Assembly (NCBI RefSeq): GCF_963675165.1
Contig: NC_087389.1
Coordinates: 6,468,621 to 6,532,620, forward strand
DNA from: Halichondria panicea
Lineage: Eukaryota > Porifera > Demospongiae > Suberitida > Halichondriidae
DNA length: 64,000 nucleotides
Direction: 5' to 3'
In this document: piece after piece, positions 48,399-60,000 of the stretch
Position numbering within the stretch: the stretch's first letter is position 1
Layout: the number at the start of each line of letters is the position of its first letter
Translations under genes and position numbers: made by a program
The notes under the pieces: model-generated
The model's input: only the letters and a program-made list of their open reading frames with translations
What the model was told of the DNA's origin: nothing
Databases searched by the model: none

Positions 48399-50180
48399 GC
48401 GGACTATTGTAAGTTGAAACTGTACCCCTATGCATTCATCTTGTCTGTCGCTTGTTGCATGTGTATGCGTGTATGTTGTTGCAGCTATTAGATTGGTTGT
48501 TCACTCTCTGGCCTTTGAGTGTATCGGTGTTGCATTGTTTGTTGAGAGTGGAAGGTTTCTGCTCTTGTATTTAAGCAAGTGTGGCCCCTTCTTGACTGTG
48601 AGGTGTGTAGGTCATGCAGCTTAATAGATACATACTTGCCAGCAAGCACACGTTGAATGCATGTATGCATGGCTAAACTCGTGTCGACAACGCTTTTTAT
48701 GTACTGTTATATACGCGTGGCTAAGAGTCTATTACCTGCATGGCCTTGAACCCTTTGGTGGGTGGGGGGGGGGGTGTCCATAGCACTCAAGTAACCAATC
48801 AGAATGTGTGTGGAAGGTTCTTCAACAGTCGGGTCGCAGAACAGCATCTTCTTGTTCTTGGAACCCTTGTTGAACCAGCCTTCGGGGTGCAACGATGGAT
48901 TACTCATGGCATTCCAGTCTATTGAGGGAGCACTCTGCTGTTAGTACCTGCCTAAGGGGAAAGCAGCACAGGATCCTGCCATAATTGGGAGTGCTAAGAT
49001 CTCGTTATCAGTTCCAATAGTTAGTTAGCTAGGATCATTAGAATAGCTAGCTATAATAATTATAGTTAGACAACTGCTGCTTCTTGGCTTATGCTAATCT
49101 GTTATGGCAGCTTTTTTTAGGATCTTAACTCTGTGCCTACTGCACATGGAATTGGTAAGTTCAGGCTTTAACTAAACCCTAGGTGTGCCAAGGGAACTGT
49201 AGCCTTTGACTGGATTAGTGAAGAGTATTCCTGAGCACTTGTGCAAGCCTTGCATGCCAGGTTTGTTGCAACTGGAGTCAACAAGGGCTTCAAAAGCAAG
49301 GAGGTGTTGTCTCTGTGAGTCTACTGTTGTTGAACCATCCCACACATTCTGGTTGATTACTTCTGTGCTCAGTTAATGGTACTCACAGTCACAGGGTCCC
49401 TTTAGTTTATTATTGTATTAGTCCCTTGGGCAAGGAAACTACTAGTGGTGGTCCTCCTTGATTTGATTGGTTGGTTTATTATGGGAAGTTCCGTCTCTTC
49501 TCTGCACAGTTGGTTTGACATGATGTTTGTTTGTCTGGTATTGTGTTGATAATGATTATCTGGTGGTCTTGTGGTGTAGTCTTGCTGTTGAATTGGTTGT
49601 TGTCATCTCTTCTCTGCACAACACACTGCTGATTGGTGTGTGGGAGTATTGATAATGCAGTGTACTGATGGTGCGGTGATGATGTTGTCAGCTGTGGTGA
49701 TAATGTTGTCAGCTGTGGTGGTGATTGGCTGGTAGTGTATTGTGTGGAGATGTGTTGAGTGGATGGTTTTGCTGCGCTCAATGTAATCATGCATTTGCTT
49801 GTTCTCTTGCAGCCACAATGCACACACACAGCTCCTCTTACTAGCTACTGTACTAGTGTTCCATTCTCTCACTGTTTTTGTCTCCTCTCTCCCCCAGGTA
49901 CAGACAAGCCATGCTGCTCTGGGACCCAGGTAGGATTACTGACGTGATCAATGACAGTCGCATGTTCTGTAATAATTATATTGCAGGTTTTGAAGGGGCG
50001 GGGCTTGACTCTACGCCCCCACACCTCTCTTTAGTGGGAGGGGCTCAGATGTTGACACCCACTACTATCATTGTATAATAATTATAGATAGCCTATATGG
50101 GAGGTGTAGGTGGGTTGTCTCTGCATGTATGTGTGCAGCCATGGATACATTAAAGATAAGTATGGAAAGATAAGTATGGA
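48399..50180. other. no firm gene; two possible terminal exons
   Basis: Candidate + strand exons with proper borders lie at about 49898-49930 (CCCCCAG| ... GACCCAG|GTAGG) and 49986-50078. Joined, they give YRQAMLLWDPG then FEGAGLDSTPPHLSLVGGAQ and a stop at 50078. I do not recognise the peptide. Upstream exons are not evident, though 49240-49317 is open. It may be the 3' end of a gene containing the 30-bp repeat, or chance. Confidence 0.2.
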
Positions 50181-50184
50181 TGTT

Positions 50185-50705
50185 GTGTGGTTTGAGATCC
50201 CTGTGTAGATTGTGTGTGAGGAACCAGTCTTTCATGCTCTGTGCAGGTTGATTGTGTGTGAGGAGCCACTGTAACAGCATACACACAGATAAGTAGCTGT
50301 GTTGTGTGGCAAGTCTCGTGCTCTCTGTGTAGGTTAATGTGTGTGGAGGAGCCACTGTAACAGCTTCACACAGATAAGTAGCTAGCTATGTTGTGTGGCA
50401 AGTCTTTCATGCTCTCTGTGCAGGTTGATTGCGTGTGAGGAGCCACTGTAACAGCATACACACGATGAGTAGCTAGCTATGTTGTGTGGCAAGTCTTTCA
50501 TGCTCTCTGTGCAGGTTGATTGCGTGTGGAGGAGCCACTGTAACGGCATACACACAGATGAGTAGCTAGCTATGTTGTGTGGCAAGTCTTTCATGCTCTG
50601 TGCAGGTTGATTGTGTGTGGAGGAGCCACTGTAACAGCATACACACAGATGAGTAGCTAGCTAGCTATGTTGTGTGACAAGTCTTTACGATTCCTATACT
50701 TCAGG
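50185..50705. repeat. about 95-bp tandem repeat, 5 copies
   Basis: The unit starts AGGTTGATTGTGTGTGAGGA and includes GCCACTGTAACAGCATACAC, GTAGCTAGCTATGTTGTGTG and AAGTCTTTCATGCTCTCTGT. Later copies gain extra TAGC. Confidence 0.85.
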
Positions 50706-53321
50706 TTGATTGCTTGGGGATGGCAGTAACCAACACTACAAGCAGCTGAACTCTTATTCTGATTGGCTGCTGCAAACAATAATTGTTGTAGTTAGTTGTT
50801 CCTTGGCTTATTATTTATATAATTTATTATGTATTTTGTGACACAGTTATTAATAGTTCAAAATAAATTGGCAATGGAATAATTATCTAATTCCAGTACA
50901 TATCAAAATCCCATTAGAAATCCTTTCATTGATGAGAGGTAGATTGACTCAGAAATTCGGACGTTCAGCCAACACCTCTGTACAGCGTCCCTCGTGATGA
51001 TGATATAGGGGGCTGGTGGTCAGTCCTGCACACACAGAATCATCATAATTATAATAATTATGCATTATACGCGGTCAATGATCATTATGTTACACAAATT
51101 ATCACCCCAAAATGCTAGTCTCTGCATACTTGATTTAAAGTAAACTTTTGTGCAGGGTGTGTGGCTTAATCCTAAAACGATGCGTGTTGCCCCCCGCCGT
51201 AACGCCGCGAAACACATTTTTTATGTTTGAGGCCTTACACAGAGCTTTCTAATACCCCCCAAAACTTCATTTCCATGCTTCTTGATGATGTTGTATTAAT
51301 GTGGAAATTCCCAAAAATTTTCTAGAGAAAGAGCTAGCGGTACATAGTGCCTCTTTTCACCGTTTTTTGATGGCTATGTGTACCATTAGCATCTATAATA
51401 ATTATAGCTAAGACTGTCTAACTAAGTAGTGTCCTGGGTCACATATTATAACCTCAGTCTAAGTTCAGCAGCAAGATTGTTAGACAATCATTTGTCTCCT
51501 CAACCGTTCCCAGCCTGGACTTTACTCGAGGCTGTCTTCCTATGTTGAAGTAGACAGCCTCGAGTAAAGCCGGGGCAACACGGATGGTTATTCGAGGTTG
51601 ATTTTGTTGCCAATCCCTCTTTGCTCTATCTATGTATGGTGCTATAATTATGGGCGAAATGTCAAAGTGTCGCTTATTTAGAGAGTCGCCTTAAATAGAG
51701 GTTTTACAGTACCATGATTATAGCGGGTAATTCGTTCAACTTGAGAAACGGTGGTAATCGTGAGTACAAATTTCGTTTAGTCTCGTGGCTGCACTGCATT
51801 CCTAACGTTCTGGTAAGCCACGCCTACGTTAAAATTTCGTGGAGGTCAGCTTGCCCAGGCCAGGCATCAATGTCCATTTTTGGTAAAGATCATTAGATCA
51901 AGTTTTGCATAAGGATGTTGACTAATGGCAAAAATGGGTAAATGAATAGTTCAAGCGAGAATCATGACAATTATATTAGTCACATTTTTGGGGAATAATC
52001 GGATGAGAATAATAGGCAGATTTCCAAGAATTAAAGAATAGAATAATGGGCGAAAAAAACGTAAGGCTCTGTAGTGACTGTATGCACGTAGAGAACACTA
52101 CCTGGACCACCACACAATAATAATGTGGAGAGCTAGTAATTAGGAGGGGAGGACAGAGCATGAAAAGCCGTAATATTCCACACAAAGCATCCATCACATG
52201 ATATGATCAAAGTTCAGGTAAGGGTAGAGTCACATGCACACAATCTGCATGCGGCAGTACTCACTGTTTCTTAAATCGATTGTGTTCTTATCTGCTGTAC
52301 AAGTTGTCCTCAGTGTGTCACCTTGTAACTTGCTGGGAACAAGTCCAACTGACCCCCACGAACCTAACGAGCGAGAGAACGATTAGACCACTCACTAGTA
52401 GTAATCATAATAACTTCCCTCACAGAAAATGTATAAGTCAAGCAACTTTCGGGAGGTCATAATTTCACTAAAAAGCAATGAATATCAAAACTAAGAGATG
52501 CATTCTGTAGCTCTAGACAAGGCCTATCACATGATATGCTCAGATCACAGTTCTGGTGGGGGAAAGAGTCACACTCTGCACGCGGCAGTACTCACTATTT
52601 CTTAATTGTGTTCCTTTATCTGCAGTGAAAGACGTCCAATGGGTATTCCACAAACTCCACAGTGTCACCTTGTAACTCCTCCATCATCTGTTGTCATAGC
52701 AACCTGTCACTGACTCCGCCCCTCTCGTACTCTCCATCACTGTACGCAATGAAGTAACGGGTCAACAAATGTGTAGCAATGGATAAATTTGTCACAGAGG
52801 CTGTATAGTTTGATCACTAGTAATGATATCTATTAGCAGACATTGAATGCCAGTCATCTAAAGCAGCCTATACACTATACTAGGTGGTCCACTTTTGATC
52901 ATGACTAGCCACTCACTTGTACTCCCTGCGATGCTCTTTGCCTTGTGATCCATTGCTGCTGGCCTTTTGGGTGAGTATCCACCCAATATCCAGCCTTGTA
53001 GAAGCTCGTAGAGGGAAGGACAAGTGAACGCTTTTCCTCACCAGCAGTCTCCATTGTGTGTGAGCGTGTCTGGTAAAGAGTCATCAAATCTACACATGAG
53101 GGCAATTTTGTTAGTATTAGATGTTTTGTTAACGATCTTTAACATTAATTTTATTAGTATATATCTCGAGGTAAAGCCCTAGCAACACACATTCTTAGGA
53201 GGGCGGCTGATTCACGAGATTTAATATTAAATTCTTGTCAACTAATATTCACAGCAAAAAAACTAGCAACTAATAGCAACTAAAAATAATCATTGATTCA
53301 AACTAAAATAGTTCATTGTCT
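50706..53321. other. intergenic or unrecognised minus-strand exons; partial duplications
   Basis: Holds a CTTTACTCGAGGCTGTCT foldback (51520-51569) and a MITE relative (51715-51870). Two diverged copies of a 300-350-bp segment lie near 52195-52400 and 52525-52690 (GCGGCAGTACTCACT, GTGTCACCTTGTAACT). On the minus strand, 52640-52690 reads QMMEELQGDTVEFVEYPLDV and 52700-52760 reads RYFIAYSDGEYERGGV, with splice-like borders; 52909-53105 is open as well. These may be exons of an unrecognised gene or pseudogene. TCCAACTGACCC.CACGAA at 52345 repeats the border of an IP3-receptor exon (53768). Confidence 0.3.
51520..51569. repeat. CTTTACTCGAGGCTGTCT inverted repeat
   Basis: 18-bp arms at 51520-51537 and 51552-51569 are perfect complements around a 14-base loop. 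They share CCTCGAG with the 58-bp palindrome at 1219-1276. Confidence 0.85.
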
Positions 53322-56300
53322 CTATTGTCCGTCCTCCCCAATAGAGGCCTCGGACAAGAGTGGGCGGGCAGATGGGCGTCGGCTTGAGTCATCAAATGAT
53401 GGATCCTTCCTCAAGTGCATTTCCTCCCACTGTCTCTGATCAGCTAGCTTGCTGCTTCGTGACTTATCATGGTCCTATAGTGTGTATGAGGGGGCGGGTC
53501 ATCACATTACACACACATACAGTGTAGGAGGGGACGGGTCATCACATCACACACACACACAGTGTATGAGGGGGCGGGTCATCACACACACACAGTGTAT
53601 GAGGGGGCAGGTCATTACACACACACACATGCACACTCATAGTGTGGTCTACCTCTTTCTTGAATCTCTTGAGGACACTGTTGACCATTTCCCTCAGCTC
53701 CTCCAGTTGAGCGGATGTTTGATCATCCTCCGTCTCTAGAGCCAGAGCATCCAACAGAGGGAAGAAGTCCAACTGACCCTCACGAATCTAACAAGGGAGG
53801 GAGACATAAGAACAAGCTGTAATAATAGCACTACTCATTGATCTAAGGGTTAGGGTTAGGGTACACACTATCAAGGGCGTATAAAAGAAGAGAGGGCATG
53901 CAACTCCACTATCAGTACACGTAGCTAGCAGAGTTCAAACGTGGGCGGAGGAATGTGTGCATTTGCATGAAGTGCTAAAAATAGAAATGTATATTTTTAG
54001 CATTTCATGCACAGTCATGCACATTCATCCGCCCACGTTTGAACTCCGCTCATATGGAGTTGCATGCCCTCTCTTCTTTTATACGCCCTTGACACTATCT
54101 TGTAGCTCTATCAACTATTAAAATAGAAATTTTTTTTTTAGAATGTGAAAAATGGACGATCCTAACTCAAGTTATGGGCAGTCAAAGATGTATAATATTA
54201 TGTGCAGCTACTAGTTACCTTGCTGTATACAAAGCTCTGAATAGCGTTGTGGTCACTCGTGTTGATCTGGTCCAGATACAGAGAGTAATAGATATAGGTC
54301 CACATGTTGTGGTCATGCTTGACGTGATGATCAAAGCCTTGGGCACGTCGCTCAAACTCATGACTAGGCAGACCACAAATAAAGCACACCGCTTTCTTGT
54401 CTTGCTCAGTGCGGAACTAAAGGGGGGTGGGTTGTAAGTACAATGGGTACATTGCTATGGCAACCACTTACCCGCTCATCTCGGAGCTCAGAGAAAGTAT
54501 CCACGATGATACCAAACACAATATTGAGACCAATCGTCGTAATGATAATAAAGAACGACACGTCGTACAATAGTCGGAGAGCTGACACCTCGAATATAGT
54601 GGGCACTAATGGCACAATCTGTAGGGGGGATTAATGACAGGGGCTAACTCAATATCCCCTTACTAGGCCCAGATTCTCCAGGAGACCATAGCGTATGGTG
54701 GAGACAAAGCACTCGTACAGTGTGTCACAGAAGAGGTCTCCATCGCTGTTGTTCTGAGCGCGGAAAGCCTCGGACAGGAAAGCAAAGGAGACCACAGCGT
54801 ATATGAAGAGTATGATCAACCCCAATATAGCCACCCAGATAAGAGCAGCACCTGATGTGTAAGATGAGCAACACTATAGGTCATCCTAGCAGCTACATGT
54901 ACAACCCTGAAATTGATCACAAATACAGGCTCTCAAACAAACTATCAAAACAGCTGAAATTTGGGGAAAAACACAAGGCCTTGCTTGTTGGATATTGAAC
55001 CATCACGGAACTTGTATCTAAGCACATCATTGGAATGGTAATTCTGAGAGCTATCAATTAGATCTAAAATTGGACAATCTGAACACAAATTACGAGCTAC
55101 CAAAACAGTGTGAATGTGTACGTTGCTTGACTCACCATTCTTGGTGATGGATTTAAGCACTCTCTGGAGGATGTCATTATTGACAATGACGTGGAGTAGA
55201 CAGATACAGTAAAAGTATCCATGGAAGGCGAGGGAGAGGACCGAGCACAGCAGGAATATCACCACATACACCGTCATCAAGCCAAGCACTGGTACATCGG
55301 AATACAGCTCCTCAGGGGGTGGGCGCCAACTGTAACCATGGAAACAATACACTAATGCAACAAGTGTGTCTTAAATACTTACTGTTCAAGTATTCGATAA
55401 TAGAGTTTTGGTAGTTTAAAGTTTGGCCAGTTTGTGACGAAATACTCGAGCACAAACCAGAGTGTCATGACGAGGTGTATTCCCCCGCCCACGTATAACA
55501 GGATCTTAAACACATTCACACCATTCACCATCATATAGTCCAGGGTCAAAGGTTCCATAGCCCCAGCCGTGTTGGCAAAGGAGTAGATAGTGTTGTTGGG
55601 GGCGTCCAAGTCGCTATGTGTGGAGGTGGAGTGGGCGTGTGTGTGTGGTGTGTGTGTACAAGGTCATGAACTTACTAGGGATCCGGGCCGTCCTTGGGGA
55701 GTGCAAAGGACATGAGGAGTAGAATATTCATCAGAACAGACCACACGATAAGCAGGTAGTGACGTGCCTCACTGCAGGGGGTAGCAATGTGGGGGGTTAT
55801 GAGGAGGCAGCAATGTGGGGGGTCATGGGATGTGTGGGAGGGTATAGTGGTAACAGACTCACGGATAGGAGGTCAGTATCCTGGTTGGTATGAACCTGTG
55901 CAAGCGTTTCTGCAGAGAGAGAGTGTGATTAGTGTGGGGAGGGGAGTGGGCGTGAGGTGGAGGGAGTGGGAGAGATAGTGTGATTAGTGTGGGGAGAGGA
56001 GTGGGCGTGAGGTCACCTGGTGTCTAGTGTCACGCTTGACTGCCTTCATCCACTCCAGGAAGTCCCTCAGTTTGTCCTCGGGAGAGTCGCGATTCACATT
56101 CCATTTCACATTCTCAATCACCTCGTCTCGTAGCTCATGCTGTACAGAGGCACACACTCACACACGCCCACACACACATGCCCACACACTCACAGCAGGG
56201 TCAAAGGGAAAGTGGACTCTTGTAAGAATCTTGTCTCCGTCCATATTCTTGTAGAATAGCTCCACAGATTTGGACTGCCTTTTGCAGTAGCTCCACGCGT

Positions 56301-56985
56301 CTCCCAGTGGACCATCCACACTGTCTGGCTCTGTGGGACATCATTGTGAGAGCTTGAACAAGTTACGGGCTCAGTAGCTACCAAAACAGCTGAAATTAGG
56401 AACAAAATGCACGGCCCGGCCTATACAATGGCATTAGTGCCCACACCACCCACCCACACACACTACACCCACACACTACACCTACACACCCACACACACA
56501 CTACACCCACCCACACACTAATAGCTAATTAACTCACCCACGGCTTTAGTGCCCACACCACCCACCCACACACACTACACCCACACACACACACACACAC
56601 ACACATGCTAATTAACTCACCCACGGCTTTAGTGTCAACACCGTAATGTGTGAAGTGAACCAGAACATGGTATGTCCTAAAGAGACCAGCCTCAGCGTCA
56701 TCATCAAACTGTGCCTCCTTGACTATGGGGTTGTCCATGAGGGTCCTGAAGTCACATAGTGTGTCGTGTAGAGCACCAATGTCCAGGTTGCCATGTACTT
56801 CCGTCACCAACTCCTTGGTCTTAGTGTTGGTCTCCTCAAGCATGGTCTCAAGTAGCTCTATAGCTGAACCCTTCAACTTGATACCCTAAGAGTGGGGCCG
56901 GGGGGTACATAAGATACACACACAGGGGGGCGGGGGTACATAAGATACACACACACACACACACAGGGGGGCGGGGGTACATAAG

Positions 56986-57034
<49 letters not shown>

Positions 57035-60000
57035 GGGCGGGGGCACATAAGATACACACACACACACACACAGGGGGCGGGGGTACACACACACAGGGGG
57101 GGCCGGGGGGCACACACACACACAGGGGGGTACACTAGTTCACGTACATCGATAATCCTGTTGTCTGACCTCTGGGGGTCAGCAATGTCAATGGCCAGTA
57201 TATGATTGAGTGCCTCCACTATTTGCCTGTTGTGCAGAACCACTTGATTGGGGTAGTTGCCAACACACATCTCAATGAGTGTCTGGAGGATGAGGTGCAC
57301 AAGGTCCATGGTCTCAGCTGTGATGTCAGAGTAGAAGTGCTGGAGGAACAGAGCCACTTCCCCGACCACATTAATGGTCACTATATTATCCTTCTGTTCT
57401 CTGAGATAGTTCTGCATGAGACGATATTGTCCATCGCACATAAGCCCCAGGACTTTCAAGGCTAGCTTCACGTGATGTGTGTCTCTGAATACTAACAGAT
57501 CAACAGTGTCCTGGTCAACAGGGCCCTATGTACGGAGGTTATATAGTGACAGTTACTATGGTTACTAATGATGTCATACCTGTGTGGCCTGTATTGTCCC
57601 ATCCTTAAGAGTGGACAGAGCCTATAAATATAATAATATTACTTATACGTGGGCGGGACTGTACCTTGAGCTCAAACACTTCACTGACTGCTTTTGAGGA
57701 GCTCCGAGCACGTTTGGGGGCGTGGTCTTCATGTTTGGGGGTGTGGTCTGCAGTTCTGACTATCAAGGGTTCGTCGGGTTCATCTGGTAAGAAGGGGGTG
57801 GGACGGGCGAGGGGCTAGGGGAGGGTCAAGCAGTAATATCACATGTAAGTTAGTTATTATTATACCTTGAATGCCACTATGGAGTCGAACGCATCATCGT
57901 CCATCTCTATGGTAACGGCAGTCGTCAGCTTGCGTGGGCGGAGGCCCTGATAAGTGGGCGTGACAGCGGACGAGATCAATAGAGAACTAGCGTCAGTTTG
58001 CAGGAACTGGTTTTCCATAATCCGATTATCCATTTGGGTCACTAAAGCCCTCCGCTCATTGAAGGTGATGGCAGCGTTTTGTAGCAAGCTCTGGATGGTT
58101 GAGAACAACCTCTCCTCTCGTGTGTCCAACAGGTGCTTCATACCCTTCTGTACATGAGGGTTGCCTGAGAAGAAGATTGTCTTGAGGAAGGCGAGTACTT
58201 CACGGACAATGGCGTCATTCGGATGGGATAGCATGGGAACAACACGCGACACAGCGTTGTCCATGTTCTGTATAGCATTCTGTAAGGGGTGAACTCTGAC
58301 CCCACACCTCTTGTGGTAATCAGGGGGAGAATCTTCCATTAGCTGAGAGTCTATATGAACCACTTCGTTGTGTATGATGGCTCTCATGATCTGGAGACAC
58401 TTGATGTCCAGTTGGTCCTGTCTCTCTCGTTCCTTCTCACTCAGACTGCCTAGCCCGTTGAAGGAGATCTCTAGTTGCCGTAGCAACCGCTCTACGCTGG
58501 GAGATACCTCACCATTGGATCTAGTCAAGAAATAACAAGTTCAAATATATAAGCACTATACACAAGTCAAGTCAATACAAGCACAGGGGCTTTAAATTGC
58601 CTATTTTCGTGGAAAACTAAAAATGTCCATTATTAATAACTGTTTGATTATTATGCCACACTTATCAGTAAAACAATAATTGTATGTAAACTACATGAAG
58701 TGGGTGTGGCAAGTGGTTGCCTAGGTTTAGGGTTAGGGTGGGTGTGGCTTATGGGTGCCTAGAGTGGGTGTGGCTTACCCGACGAACAGAGCAACGTGTG
58801 CTTGGAAGGATGGTCCGAGGGGTAACCACTCGTCACCTGGCAACTGGTGCTCTTTGTCGAGGTAATCGCTATATGGACCCTCGTACTTTGACCCCACTTG
58901 AACCCTAGCGTCATTTTGACCTTCATACGAGAGCTGATAGTTGCTCACAAAGCTATTGAACGATTTGTTTAGTTCCAACTCGACTGCGTATATGTCCTTA
59001 TAAGTACTCATAGCTGGTGTTTCAAACGCCTTGCAAGGCTTCGTGCGGAGGTCAAAGGTCGCAATGGCGGCCTCAGAGGGTGTAATTGGTAGGAGGCCAT
59101 TAGTACGAGCCAATATCGTGAGCACAGTGCGACGGTAGAGTTTCATGTGAGCATCTGTTGATATGTGGAGGGTGATGGGGTCACATAAGGTCTGTGGAGG
59201 TCAAGGGATCAAAGGTTAAAGGTCATAACAAGGTGACACCCTCACCAGTAGAGCTGTGAGGACCTTGCTAGTCACAACCAGTTGCCGGGGACGATTGTGC
59301 GGCTCAAAGAAGTCGTTGTAGAAACACTTGACAAGAGGTAGCATTCCGTCAGTCAAGTACAAGAGCACGTCTAACAGGGGTCATAGTACACTAGGGTCAA
59401 GGGTCAACCCACCTCCTCTTACCTGGTAGTAACCTCCCATCTTCACCAGTGACATTAGCAAGGTTGCGTAACTCTGTGCGTGCATGACGTGTGCCTTTAG
59501 GGCTCTTCCCAGCAGAGTAACGTCGTGAGGAAGAGCTCATACTCTGGCGCACGAGGGCCACTTCTGATGCTGGCAGTGTTTTCAAGGCCACTCCAATATT
59601 GTTGAGCATGTCCCCAACAGTATCCAAGTAACCCCAAAACTCTCTGCAAGAATGAACCAAAGGAGGAGCTAATGTAACAGCCTATAATACATTGAGGCAA
59701 ATACTTGTATCTCTCAAATGTGAACTTTGATGATACCATTTGAAAGGTATATCTTTCTAAGCTTTCAGAAAATCAGAAAATCGTTGCTATTGGGTTCACG
59801 GGATTCAAGTTAAAGCATGCAGTTGAAAGAGTCCCCGAACCATTGATTAAAGGTACATGTACAGAGGCTTCACTTACTCTGAGTGTGTGAGCAGAGCAGC
59901 ACCACTCGAATGCTTGTCCCCTCCAGTGCTCATGTACACAGACACTAGGAATCGTGCAAATGGTCTCTTCCTTTCATTAGTGAGGTCTTGAGAGTTGAGG

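Noticed and set aside
53845-53865. Telomeric TTAGGG repeats
   Set aside because: Only about two and a half units (also once near 58728). Far too short for a telomere or internal telomeric array.
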